Shown one piece after another: positions 6,855-14,774 of a stretch of DNA of 21,557 nt. This DNA is from Bacilli bacterium. Lineage in GTDB: Bacteria; Bacillota_I; Bacilli_A; RF39; UBA660. A program made the translations under genes and the position numbers. Below the pieces are notes generated by a model that was not told the DNA's origin, did no database searches, and was given only the letters and a program-made list of their open reading frames with translations. The stretch lies in assembly GCA_022801735.1 (NCBI GenBank), contig JAAWSW010000018.1:1-21557 (forward strand), read 5' to 3'. How positions within the stretch are numbered: the first letter of the stretch is position 1; each line of letters starts with the position of its first letter.

Positions 6855-7148
6855 TTATGCTTTACTCATTCCTTGTTCTAAAGATGTATCTTGTTTGAAT
6901 GAGTTTGCTTTTTTTAATTCTTCTATATTTAAAATTACTGTTTCTTTATTCTGAAGATCTATTTTGTCTCTTGTGTTTTCTGGAAAGTAATTTTCATTTA
7001 GATAAAAATGTTCAGAGCTTTTTAGAGCAGCACTTGGATATAACTGCGCATATTTACCTTGCTTTTCGAATGGATTAGTTGGTAAACCTCTTTTTCTATT
7101 TTCTAAATCGTTATTTATATCATCTATAAATTTTTGTACGTTTTCCAT
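6855..7148 (-). CDS. Small protein of unknown function
   Basis: I do not recognise this protein. From the ATG at 7148 it is 97 residues, hydrophilic, without membrane segment or signal peptide, and rich in Asn, Lys and Glu. A Pro/Tyr-containing middle (LPTNPFEKQGKYAQLYPSAAL) lies between two helical-looking ends. An upstream in-frame TTG exists, but GGAGGG sits nine bases before this ATG, so the shorter form is chosen. It starts two bases after the stop of the upstream gene and shares its promoter and terminator, so the two products probably act together. Confidence 0.7.
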   Translation of the reverse strand: MENVQKFIDDINNDLENRKRGLPTNPFEKQGKYAQLYPSAALKSSEHFYLNENYFPENTRDKIDLQNKETVILNIEELKKANSFKQDTSLEQGMSKA

Positions 7149-7149
7149 G

Positions 7150-7683
7150 TTATTTACCCTCCGCTTCAATCATTGCCCTTATTACACTTTTAGCATCATT
7201 GTTAAAGTATGCATTATACAATGTATCTTCACCGATTGCTTTACCGATTAAGTTTGTCATAATAATTTCTTCAGTAAAGAAATTGTTTTCTACATCCCCT
7301 ACTAAGTTATTAGTAAGAATTTCAGTATAGCCCTCATTAAGCGCGACTAAAGTATTTTCTTCATTGTTGAATCCATAGTAGTTTTCTTTAGCAGTTATCA
7401 TTCCAAGTAAGCAGTGCATAAGCCAATGCTTCGCATCACATTCTTCAAATAAACCTAGATTGATAAGAAGTTCATTTGTAAATGGATTATATTTGCATGG
7501 TAGTTTTACTAAGAACATGCTTTCCCTCTTTACTATTAATGTTTTTAATCTTTCATTTAATGTATTTAAATCAATATCTTTAAATTGGTCGTTAAAAATA
7601 GTAATAAGTTCTAAGAAGTTTTCTTTGACTTCATTTGTGATATTTTCATTTGAATTAAGTGTTTCCTTAATTGTTTCAATCAT
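7150..7683 (-). CDS. Zincin-like protein with a degenerate active site
   Basis: The 177-residue protein has HWLMH (85-89) followed by ALNEGYTEILTNNLVG. The intact relative at 13442-14374 has HEFLH followed by GLNEGYTEVLNSRIFG. In gluzincin metallopeptidases the two His and the Glu of an NExx(T/S)(E/D) helix bind zinc, and the Glu of HExxH is the catalytic base. Here that Glu is Trp, so zinc binding may survive but peptidase activity is unlikely. The rest is helical and soluble, with no signal peptide. It is first in a two-gene operon with a consensus promoter and AGGTGAG ribosome binding site. Homology between the two proteins rests on these motifs. Confidence 0.6.
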   Translation of the reverse strand: MIETIKETLNSNENITNEVKENFLELITIFNDQFKDIDLNTLNERLKTLIVKRESMFLVKLPCKYNPFTNELLINLGLFEECDAKHWLMHCLLGMITAKENYYGFNNEENTLVALNEGYTEILTNNLVGDVENNFFTEEIIMTNLIGKAIGEDTLYNAYFNNDAKSVIRAMIEAEGK

Positions 7684-7703
7684 AATCCACTCACCTGCAA
7701 ATT

Positions 7704-7732
7704 ATTATAGCACAACTCCATTAAAATGACAA
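7704..7732 (-). promoter_or_regulatory. SigA-type promoter of the zincin-like operon
   Basis: TTGTCA (7732-7727) and TATAAT (7709-7704) are separated by exactly 17 bases on the minus strand, about 20 bases before the start codon. Confidence 0.8.
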
Positions 7733-7807
7733 TGTTAAATTTTAATTTATTTTACACTACCTCTTTACACTTATCTATTTGACATTTAATTGTAAAGTAT
7801 TTAACGT

Positions 7808-7836
7808 TTGCTTTAATATGTAAAATATTATATAAT
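7808..7836 (+). promoter_or_regulatory. Promoter of the racemase-ligase-amidotransferase operon
   Basis: TTGCTT (7808-7813) and TATAAT (7831-7836) are 17 bases apart. The leader would be only about 10 bases, beginning at the AAAGGTG ribosome binding site. Confidence 0.65.
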
Positions 7837-7853
7837 TATTAAAGGTGATAACT

Positions 7854-9008
7854 ATGTATAGAAGGACTTATGCTTTAATAGATTTAGAGGTTTTGAAAAA
7901 TAATGTAAAGGTCATTGTTAGTAAATATCCTTATAAATATTATATTGGGGTTGTAAAGGCTAATGCTTATGGGCATGGTGACTTTTGTGTAAACAGTTTA
8001 ATTGAAGGCGGAATTAATTATTTGGCGGCTTCTTCTTTAGAGGAATGTTTGAGTTTAAGAGAAAGAAATAGTCACATCCCTATTTTGTGTTTAGAACCTA
8101 TAAATTATGAATATTTAAATTTGTGTGAATCTAGTAACATTACAATTACTATTCCTGATATGGATTATTTTAATGGTCTTGATAAAAATTTAAATTTAAA
8201 AGCGCATATTAAAATTGATAATGGTATGAATCGTTTAGGTTTTAAAGACAAAAATGAAGTTAAGTTAGTAGTTGATGGTCTTAGTGAAAGTTCTATAGTT
8301 CTTGAGGGTATTTATACTCATTTTGCGACTAGTGGAATGTGGGACAAACACTGGGATGATGGGCTTAACAATTTTAAAGAAATTACTAGTTTAATTGATT
8401 TATCTAAAATACCTATTGTTCATTTAGGAAGATCTTTAACTATGGTTCAACATGAAATGCCTTCATTTGTTAATGGCGTTAGACTTGGAATTATTATGTT
8501 TGGACTTGCTCAGAAAATGAATGAACCTACTGGCCTTAGACTGATTAAAAGAAATCATTATATTAAAAAACATGGAATTAGTCCTGTTAAACTTAGTAAT
8601 GATTTAAATTTAAAAACGGCTTTTAGCTTACATTCTGAGATTATGTGTATTAAAAAAGTTAAAGCTGGAGAGTATATCAGTTATGGAGCTAATTATGTAG
8701 CTGATAAAGATATTTTAATTGGAATAATGCCTATTGGATACGCTGATGGCCTTTCAAAGAAAAATGAAGGTCTTATGGTTAAAATAAATGATAAAGAATA
8801 TCCAATTGTCGGTGATATTTGTATGGATATGGCTATAGTTAAAATTGATGATTCAGTTAAGTTAAATGATGAAGTTATTATTTATGATAATATTTCTAAA
8901 AGATGTAAGGAACTTGGAGTAAGTGCTTATCAGTTATTTACTTCCGTTACTAATAGAGTTCCACGTGTTTATAAAGAAAATGATAATTTTACTGAAATTA
9001 AATACTAG
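7854..9008 (+). CDS. alr: PLP-dependent amino-acid racemase, alanine racemase fold
   Basis: The 384-residue protein has the alanine-racemase layout: an N-terminal TIM barrel with the PLP lysine Lys35 in VVKANAYGHGD, HIKIDNGMNRLGF at 118, VRLGIIMFGL at 209, and a C-terminal beta domain with the second catalytic tyrosine Tyr277 in ISYGAN, PIGYADG at 293 and GDICMDMAIV at 320. A 20-30-residue stretch after FGLAQ looks like an insertion relative to typical Alr. The ATG at 7854 is preferred over an in-frame GTG at 7845 because that GTG lies inside the AAAGGTG ribosome binding site. It may be ordinary Alr (L-Ala to D-Ala), but its operon with a D-aspartate-ligase-like enzyme raises the possibility of supplying a different D-amino acid. 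Substrate is not readable from sequence. Confidence 0.85.
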   Translation: MYRRTYALIDLEVLKNNVKVIVSKYPYKYYIGVVKANAYGHGDFCVNSLIEGGINYLAASSLEECLSLRERNSHIPILCLEPINYEYLNLCESSNITITIPDMDYFNGLDKNLNLKAHIKIDNGMNRLGFKDKNEVKLVVDGLSESSIVLEGIYTHFATSGMWDKHWDDGLNNFKEITSLIDLSKIPIVHLGRSLTMVQHEMPSFVNGVRLGIIMFGLAQKMNEPTGLRLIKRNHYIKKHGISPVKLSNDLNLKTAFSLHSEIMCIKKVKAGEYISYGANYVADKDILIGIMPIGYADGLSKKNEGLMVKINDKEYPIVGDICMDMAIVKIDDSVKLNDEVIIYDNISKRCKELGVSAYQLFTSVTNRVPRVYKENDNFTEIKY

Positions 9009-9022
9009 AAGGATTTGATAAT

Positions 9023-10231
9023 ATGGATTTTGAAGTAGTTATTTTAGGCAGTGATGCGAATGCTTATTATATGGCTAGGTGTGCTTATGAGGCTTATGGT
9101 CGTAAGGTAAAAGTTATTTCTAATGCACCTATGAGTTTTGTTAATCACTCTAACATTATAGATGCTAGATACGATAATAGATTATGGGATATAGATAAAT
9201 TTCCTTTGGTTTTAAATGAATTTGTAAAGGATATTGATGCAAAAAAAATAGTTTGCATTAGTTCTAATGAAACTTATGCGAGGGGTTTAGTTACTAATAA
9301 GGATAAATTAGATTCTCGTATTGTTTTTAACTATGTGGATTTAGATTTTTTAGAGTCTTTAATGATGAAGGATTTATTTTATGAAAAATATAAAGATTCT
9401 GGATTTTTACCTAAGACAATTATTTATGATTTAAATGATGAACTTGAAATTGATTTTGACTTCCCTATTATTATTAAGCCTAATGATGTTATTGATTTTA
9501 ATCATATTAATTTTGAGGGTAAGAAAAAAATATATAAACTTAATAATATGGATGAAGTTAATTATACTATAGATTGTTTTAGAAAAAGTTCTTATAAGGG
9601 TAAATTAATTATTCAAGAATATATCCCTGGTGATGACAGCGCTTTATTTGATGGTGTTGTATATTGTTCTAGTAAGGGTAAATGTGAGTTGTTTGCTTTT
9701 GCCCAGATTGGACTTCAGGAACATACGGCTAAAATGGTTGGTAATGCGGCCCTTCTAATTAATGGTTTTAGTACTAATGGCTATGACAAAGATGTTATTA
9801 TGGGCTTTAAGGAATTTATGGAAAAAATTAATTTTAAAGGTCTTGCTGAACTTGATATTAAGTATGATAGTCGTGATGGAAAATATAAAATTTTAGAGAT
9901 TAATGCTCGCCAAGGTAGATGCAGTTATTATGTTACGGCGGCTGGTTATAATTTGGTTAAGTTAGTTGTTGATGATTTAGTTTATGGCAAGGAAAAGGAT
10001 TTTGTCCTTGCTGATAAAGAGGTATTATTAACTTATGTTCCTAAACGTATTATTAAAAAATATGTAGTTAATGATGAGTTTAAGAAAAAGGCTATGGAAT
10101 TATATAAGGCTGGCAAGGTTGTTAATCCTATTATTTATAAAAAGGATATGCCTTTTAAACGTATTTTGTTTTTGGTAAGAAAACATTTTAGATATTTTAA
10201 AGATTATAAAAACGGGTACTGGAAATATTAG
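9023..10231 (+). CDS. ATP-grasp D-aspartate ligase-like enzyme (AslFm type)
   Basis: The 402-residue ATP-grasp protein resembles the D-aspartate ligases of Enterococcus faecium (AslFm) and Lactococcus lactis, which add D-Asp to the Lys side chain of peptidoglycan precursors. Shared features recalled from AslFm are an N-terminal ILGSD-x-N-x-Y-x-MAR (8-19), IIIKP (149-153), IIQEYIPGDDS (196-206), and the metal/ATP-binding end DIKYDSRDGKYKILEINARQGR (278-299) followed by GYNLVKLVVDD. It is soluble. AGAAGG lies upstream of the ATG, and the gap to the racemase is 14 bases. Gene order with a racemase and an AsnB-type amidotransferase supports a role in the cross-bridge. A related ATP-grasp ligase with another amino acid cannot be excluded. 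Confidence 0.8.
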   Translation: MDFEVVILGSDANAYYMARCAYEAYGRKVKVISNAPMSFVNHSNIIDARYDNRLWDIDKFPLVLNEFVKDIDAKKIVCISSNETYARGLVTNKDKLDSRIVFNYVDLDFLESLMMKDLFYEKYKDSGFLPKTIIYDLNDELEIDFDFPIIIKPNDVIDFNHINFEGKKKIYKLNNMDEVNYTIDCFRKSSYKGKLIIQEYIPGDDSALFDGVVYCSSKGKCELFAFAQIGLQEHTAKMVGNAALLINGFSTNGYDKDVIMGFKEFMEKINFKGLAELDIKYDSRDGKYKILEINARQGRCSYYVTAAGYNLVKLVVDDLVYGKEKDFVLADKEVLLTYVPKRIIKKYVVNDEFKKKAMELYKAGKVVNPIIYKKDMPFKRILFLVRKHFRYFKDYKNGYWKY

Positions 10232-10245
10232 AAAGGAAAATTTTT

Positions 10246-12093
10246 ATGTGTGGTTTTTGTGGATATGTAAATAAAAAGGAAAAGAAGAAAGAAGAGATTA
10301 AAAAAATGACTGATGCGATTAGTCATAGAGGTCCTGATGATGAAAACTATTATATTGATTCTGATATTGCGATGGGATTTCGCCGTTTATCTATTATTGA
10401 TTTAAAAGGTGGTAGACAACCTATGAGTAATGAAGATGATAGTATGGTTATTACTTTTAATGGTGAAATTTATAATTTTAAATCTATTAAGGAAGATTTG
10501 ATTAGTAAGGGGCATATTTTTAAAACTAATGCGGATACTGAAGTTATTTTACATGGGTATGAAGAGTATGGTGAAAACATTTTAAGTCAGTTACGCGGAA
10601 TGTTTGGTTTTGTAATTTGGGATAAAAATAAAAAAGAATTATTTGGAGCACGTGATCATTTTGGTCAAAAACCTTTTTATTACTGTAATATGAATAATAC
10701 TTTTATGTATGGTTCTGAGATTAAGAGTTTCTTATATAATTCTGATTTTATTAAAGAAGTTAACAAAGATTCTTTAAAACCTTATTTAACTTTTCAAACT
10801 TCTGTTTTAGAGGAGACTTTCTTTAAGGGTGTTTATAAATTATTACCAGGTCATTATTTTAAATATAATTTAGAATCTAATGAGTTTTTTACTAAGAAGT
10901 ATTATCAAATTGTATTTGATGCGAAAAGTGAAGATTTTGATAGTTTGGTTAAAAAGATTGATGATGCTATCACCTCTTCTATTGATACTCATATGATTAG
11001 TGATGTTGAGATTGGTTCTTATTTATCTGGTGGGATTGATTCTTCTTATGTTGTTTCTTATTTAAAACCTGATAAGACTTTCTCAGTTGGATTTGATTAT
11101 AAGAATTTTAATGAGGTCCCTTTTGCGAAAGACTTATCTGATATGCTTCATATTGAAAACATTAATGAGTTAATTGATTCTGATGATTTCTTTAATGTTA
11201 TTGATAAGGTCCAATATTATGCGGATGAACCTACTGCTAATTTATCGGCTGTACCTTTATATTTCTTATCTGATTTAGCTAGTAAACATGTTAAGGTTGT
11301 TTTATCTGGTGAAGGTGCGGATGAATTGTTTGGTGGATATACTTTCTATAAGGAAGATGATTTATTACTTAAATATCGTAAGTTACCTAAGTTTTTACGT
11401 AAGGCTGTTAAGGGAATTGTTAGTCCCCTACCTGATTTCCATGGTAAAAATTTCTTAACTAAGGGTGGAAGCAGGATTGAAGATTATTATGTAGGTAATG
11501 CTTTTGTATTTGATAATAAGGATGCGAATAAGGTACTTGCACCTAAATATCAAAGTAAGGTTAAATTCCAAGATATTACTAAACCTTATTACGATGAGGT
11601 TAAGGATAAGGATGATTTAACTAAGATGCAGTATCTTGATATGCATTTTTGGCTTCCAAATGATATTTTATTAAAGGCCGATAAAATGGCTATGGCTAAT
11701 TCTTTGGAACTTCGCGTACCTATTTTAGATAAGGAAGTATTTGCTTTAGCTAGTACTATTCCAAGTGAATATAAATTATCTCATGGAACTACTAAATATA
11801 TTTTAAGAAAGGCAGCTTCTTCTAGAATTCCTGAAGAATGGTATAAAAGACCTAAGAAAGGTTTCCCTGTTCCTATTATTAAATGGTTTAGGGAAGAAAA
11901 ATATTATAATTTGGCTAAGGAAATATTTAATGCTGATTTTACTTCTGAATTTTTTAATGTTAAACAGTTAAATAAAATGCTTGATGAACATTATAGTGGA
12001 AAGAAAAATCATTGCCGTAAGATTTGGACTGTTTATGTTTTCTTAGTTTGGTATAAAACTTTCTTTATTGATTTTGAAAAAGGCATAGCTTAG
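10246..12093 (+). CDS. asnB: Glutamine-dependent asparagine synthetase family (AsnB/AsnH-like)
   Basis: The 615-residue protein begins MCGFCGYV with the nucleophilic Cys2 of class II glutamine amidotransferases, followed by ISHRGPDDE, FNGEIYN and GARDHFGQKPFYY. The ATP-pyrophosphatase synthetase domain has SGGIDSS (261-267), then SVGFDY, VVLSGEGADELFGGY and RVPILDKEVF. It amidates a carboxylate using Gln and ATP. The family includes free-asparagine synthetases and L. lactis AsnH, which amidates D-Asp in the peptidoglycan cross-bridge. Its position 14 bases after the D-aspartate-ligase-like gene favours the AsnH role, but the enzyme could simply make asparagine. AGAAAGG precedes the ATG. Confidence 0.9.
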   Translation: MCGFCGYVNKKEKKKEEIKKMTDAISHRGPDDENYYIDSDIAMGFRRLSIIDLKGGRQPMSNEDDSMVITFNGEIYNFKSIKEDLISKGHIFKTNADTEVILHGYEEYGENILSQLRGMFGFVIWDKNKKELFGARDHFGQKPFYYCNMNNTFMYGSEIKSFLYNSDFIKEVNKDSLKPYLTFQTSVLEETFFKGVYKLLPGHYFKYNLESNEFFTKKYYQIVFDAKSEDFDSLVKKIDDAITSSIDTHMISDVEIGSYLSGGIDSSYVVSYLKPDKTFSVGFDYKNFNEVPFAKDLSDMLHIENINELIDSDDFFNVIDKVQYYADEPTANLSAVPLYFLSDLASKHVKVVLSGEGADELFGGYTFYKEDDLLLKYRKLPKFLRKAVKGIVSPLPDFHGKNFLTKGGSRIEDYYVGNAFVFDNKDANKVLAPKYQSKVKFQDITKPYYDEVKDKDDLTKMQYLDMHFWLPNDILLKADKMAMANSLELRVPILDKEVFALASTIPSEYKLSHGTTKYILRKAASSRIPEEWYKRPKKGFPVPIIKWFREEKYYNLAKEIFNADFTSEFFNVKQLNKMLDEHYSGKKNHCRKIWTVYVFLVWYKTFFIDFEKGIA

Positions 12094-12105
12094 GCTATGT
12101 CTTTT
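12078..12105. terminator. Bidirectional terminator in overlapping convergent gene ends
   Basis: AAAAGGCATAGC (12078-12089) pairs with GCTATGTCTTTT (12094-12105), 12 pairs with one G-T, around a 4-base TTAG loop. The loop holds both stop codons: TAG of the rightward gene (12091-12093) and TAA of the leftward gene (12092-12090). T-runs follow on both strands. Confidence 0.85.
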
Positions 12106-13286
12106 GGTTTGTTAAATTCTTTATTCATTAAATATTTAAGGATTATTAATTTTATAAAATATTCAAGGGTTATAGAAAGTCCAAAGGCTATTAAAGCATA
12201 TTTTGTATGTAAGAATAATATACATGGAATTATGGCTATACATACAGCAATAAAAGCATTAATTACTAGAAATTTTGATTTTCCTTGACAAACACAAAGT
12301 GTTTTATATGTTTCATATGGAAGAAGTGCGAATACACTGAATGAATAGAAAATTATATATGGAAAACATTTTTCTATTGGCAGACTTCCATGTGAAATTA
12401 CTAGGTATAATATACATAATACGTAATTGGCGATTATTATTATTTTTGAACATTGTTTTTTTAGTTCTGTTAGCACTTGATATTGTTTATCATAGTTTTC
12501 ATTTAAAGGTACATTTATCATTTGGGATGCCTGATATGCATCAGTAATAATTTCTAGTTTTATAGCGACGGCAAAGCAAATTACATGTATAGCGTACATT
12601 TCTGTTCCTAAATGACTTGCTAATAACGTATATATTAATAAGTAAACACTCATGATTAATCTTTCAATTAATATTGGAAATCCATATTTTAAAACGTTAT
12701 TTATATCTTCTTTATGTGGTAACATAAATTTTAATTTTAAATGATATAACATATAGATTATTGATATAGCCCAAGATGTGATGGTTGCGACGAATAATAA
12801 AACTAGATTTTTAGTAAGAATAAATGCAAGTGCATCTAATGCTATTAAACATATATAAAATAGTAACAAACTTTTATTATATAATTTGATATTGCCTTTT
12901 AATCTTACCATTTCAAATATTGCATTTGATGTTCTTCCTATTACTATATAAAAGATATAAATACTTAAAACATTTGATAGTAATTGTTTTTGATAATTGG
13001 TTAGTTCAAATATATTTACTATATAATCTTTTGTTAGGAATATAATAATTCCTATGATTAAACTAGATATTATATTAACTAATAAGTAGGCCCACTCGTT
13101 TTTTCTTACAGTTCGGTATGCGGCAATTCCTAATTGGCATATGGCATTTAAAATTAAATTTATTGTAAATAGACAACCACATACGACTATGGCGTTTATA
13201 CTAATTGCGTTATTAAAAAATGAGTCTACATTGTCAGCAAATCCCATTAAAACAAAACTAATTAATAATGATATAAACTCCTTCAT
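12090..13286 (-). CDS. MATE-family multidrug/solute exporter-like membrane protein
   Basis: From the ATG at 13286 the protein is 398 residues with about eleven or twelve hydrophobic segments. The middle stretch NNVLKYGFPILIERLIMSVY followed by LLIYTLLASHLGTEMYAIHV matches the start of the second half of MATE transporters (K-x-G-x-P, then LGT-x-x-x-A-x-x-I). MATE proteins export cationic drugs or metabolites with Na+ or H+ antiport. At 398 residues it is somewhat shorter than typical members (about 450). A longer reading to 13403 exists, but GGTGG lies just upstream of 13286 and a TATAAT box falls inside the extension. It converges with asnB, overlapping by four bases. Confidence 0.8.
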   Translation of the reverse strand: MKEFISLLISFVLMGFADNVDSFFNNAISINAIVVCGCLFTINLILNAICQLGIAAYRTVRKNEWAYLLVNIISSLIIGIIIFLTKDYIVNIFELTNYQKQLLSNVLSIYIFYIVIGRTSNAIFEMVRLKGNIKLYNKSLLLFYICLIALDALAFILTKNLVLLFVATITSWAISIIYMLYHLKLKFMLPHKEDINNVLKYGFPILIERLIMSVYLLIYTLLASHLGTEMYAIHVICFAVAIKLEIITDAYQASQMINVPLNENYDKQYQVLTELKKQCSKIIIIANYVLCILYLVISHGSLPIEKCFPYIIFYSFSVFALLPYETYKTLCVCQGKSKFLVINAFIAVCIAIIPCILFLHTKYALIAFGLSITLEYFIKLIILKYLMNKEFNKPKDIA

Positions 13287-13396
13287 ACTACCACCGTTTT
13301 TAATTATATCATAAAAGGTATGTTTTAAATTAATTTTTTCCTGCAAGCAAATAAAAAAACTGCATTTTTTGTTGTTATGGATTACGGTTTTTAAAT

Positions 13397-13424
13397 TTGA
13401 CATAAATCAATAAAAAAGTATAAT
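13397..13424 (+). promoter_or_regulatory. SigA-type promoter of the gluzincin-like gene
   Basis: Perfect TTGACA (13397-13402) and TATAAT (13419-13424) boxes are separated by 16 bases, 17 bases before the start codon. The divergent MATE-like gene has its own TATAAT at about 13310. Confidence 0.85.
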
Positions 13425-13441
13425 ATTCTAAAGGTGATTTT

Positions 13442-14374
13442 ATGGATGTTTATTCATTTATTTATGGCTTACCTGTCCTTTTAGCGGAAGGTTTAATTTC
13501 GTACGAAATATTTAAAGAACGAAATGTCAAAAAATATATAGACTATGAAAGAAAAAAAGAAAAAGAATATTTTACTAGTAAAGCACAATTTATGAATGAT
13601 TTATTATCATACCAACTTAAAGATTATATTCCAAAGCCTACTACCATACATTCCTGTTCATCTAGCACTGCTGAAAAGATAAAGGAAGAAATTCGTAGGC
13701 TCAATAACAATCAAGAATTAGAATCACTTCTGGATAAAATTCTTGATTATATACCTGTAGAATATTTAGGAAATTTAATTAGAAATATTAAAACTTTAGA
13801 AATACTTCATGAAAAACCTATCAATAATTCTATTATTTTTAGGTCATTGGGTTGTTATTATTGTAATAAGAATATAATTTACTTACCGCCATTGGGCATT
13901 ATAAATACATTATCACATGAGTTTTTGCATGCTGCTTCTTCATTTTATAAGGATGGTTTATCTATTTCTGGTTTTTCTATCGGGAATAAATATGGAAAAT
14001 ATTTTAGTGGTTTAAACGAAGGTTATACTGAAGTGTTAAATTCAAGAATTTTTGGTTTTGAAAATAATGGTTACACTTCATGTTATAAAATTTGTTTACT
14101 TATAGAATTGCTATTTGATAATTACCATGATATGGAACAGGCTTATTTTTGTAATAATACTGATTTACTTATTGAAACATTTTTAAAATATGGAACCAAA
14201 GATGAATTTGTTTATATTATAGAATACTTGGATGTGTTTGCAACTACTATTCCTGAAGTAGAAGAAATGGAAGCGGTTATTAGTTTATTAAAAGATATTA
14301 TTAGTAGAACTAATAATCCTGATAAAATAATAAGATGTGAAGAATTAACAAGAGAAGAGCAAAAAAAGATATGA
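13442..14374 (+). CDS. Gluzincin-like putative zinc metallopeptidase
   Basis: The 310-residue protein has HEFLH (159-163) and, after a 28-residue gap, NEGYTE (192-197). This is the HExxH...NExx(T/S)E plan of gluzincins, where His159, His163 and Glu193 would bind zinc and Glu160 act as base. The N-terminus (about 5-22) is hydrophobic and could be a weak membrane anchor, followed by a Lys/Glu-rich stretch; no signal-peptidase site is obvious. The substrate is unknown. It is monocistronic with a consensus promoter, AAAGGTG ribosome binding site and a shared terminator. The gene at 7150-7683 carries a degenerate version of the same motif pair. Confidence 0.7.
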   Translation: MDVYSFIYGLPVLLAEGLISYEIFKERNVKKYIDYERKKEKEYFTSKAQFMNDLLSYQLKDYIPKPTTIHSCSSSTAEKIKEEIRRLNNNQELESLLDKILDYIPVEYLGNLIRNIKTLEILHEKPINNSIIFRSLGCYYCNKNIIYLPPLGIINTLSHEFLHAASSFYKDGLSISGFSIGNKYGKYFSGLNEGYTEVLNSRIFGFENNGYTSCYKICLLIELLFDNYHDMEQAYFCNNTDLLIETFLKYGTKDEFVYIIEYLDVFATTIPEVEEMEAVISLLKDIISRTNNPDKIIRCEELTREEQKKI

Positions 14375-14385
14375 TCTCGTTTGTT

Positions 14386-14425
14386 AAAAAACTAGTCAAA
14401 AAGAAATAAAAAAGACTAGTTTTTT
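14386..14425. terminator. Bidirectional terminator between the gluzincin gene and spoVAE
   Basis: AAAAAACTAGTC (14386-14397) pairs perfectly with GACTAGTTTTTT (14414-14425). The A-run/T-run arms make it functional in both directions. The spoVAE stop codon is at its right edge. Confidence 0.9.
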
Positions 14426-14774
14426 AGTCTCTTGGTTTAAAAATTAATGACATAAAGAATGCTAGTATAATAGCAGCACATATACCTGCTGATGTTAAAT
14501 CGAAGGCACCTACTAATAATCCCATTAATCCTTGTTCATGATATCCTAATATGGCTCCATGTGTTAACATATGTCCAAAACTGGTAATTGGTACTAAGGC
14601 TCCTCCCCCAGCCCATAATACTAATTTATCATATATATCAAACACATCTAAAAAGGCTCCTAGTACTACAAAGATAACTGTTATATGCCCTGGTGTAAGT
14701 TTTGTTTTATCTAATATAATTTGTCCAATCATACATACAAGACCTGCAAATAGAAATGCATTAAAATATAGCAT
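14424..14774 (-). CDS. spoVAE: Stage V sporulation protein AE (SpoVAE/SpoVAEb)
   Basis: This 116-residue membrane protein has about four hydrophobic segments and the SpoVAC/SpoVAEb-type sequence PITSFGHMLTHGAILGYHEQGLMGLLVGAFDLTSAGI. SpoVA proteins form the inner-membrane channel that moves Ca-dipicolinic acid into the forespore and out at germination. It follows spoVAD with a one-base TAATG overlap and has GGAGG before the ATG. SpoVAC in the same operon has the matching PITGFAHATMSAALEYRKEGL segment, showing that the two subunits are homologous. Confidence 0.93.
   Translation of the reverse strand: MLYFNAFLFAGLVCMIGQIILDKTKLTPGHITVIFVVLGAFLDVFDIYDKLVLWAGGGALVPITSFGHMLTHGAILGYHEQGLMGLLVGAFDLTSAGICAAIILAFFMSLIFKPRD

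Noticed and set aside
13287..13403. N-terminal extension of the MATE-like protein
   Set aside because: The extension contains a TATAAT box, lacks hydrophobic segments of the family and has no ribosome binding site at its start, whereas GGTGG precedes the ATG at 13286.
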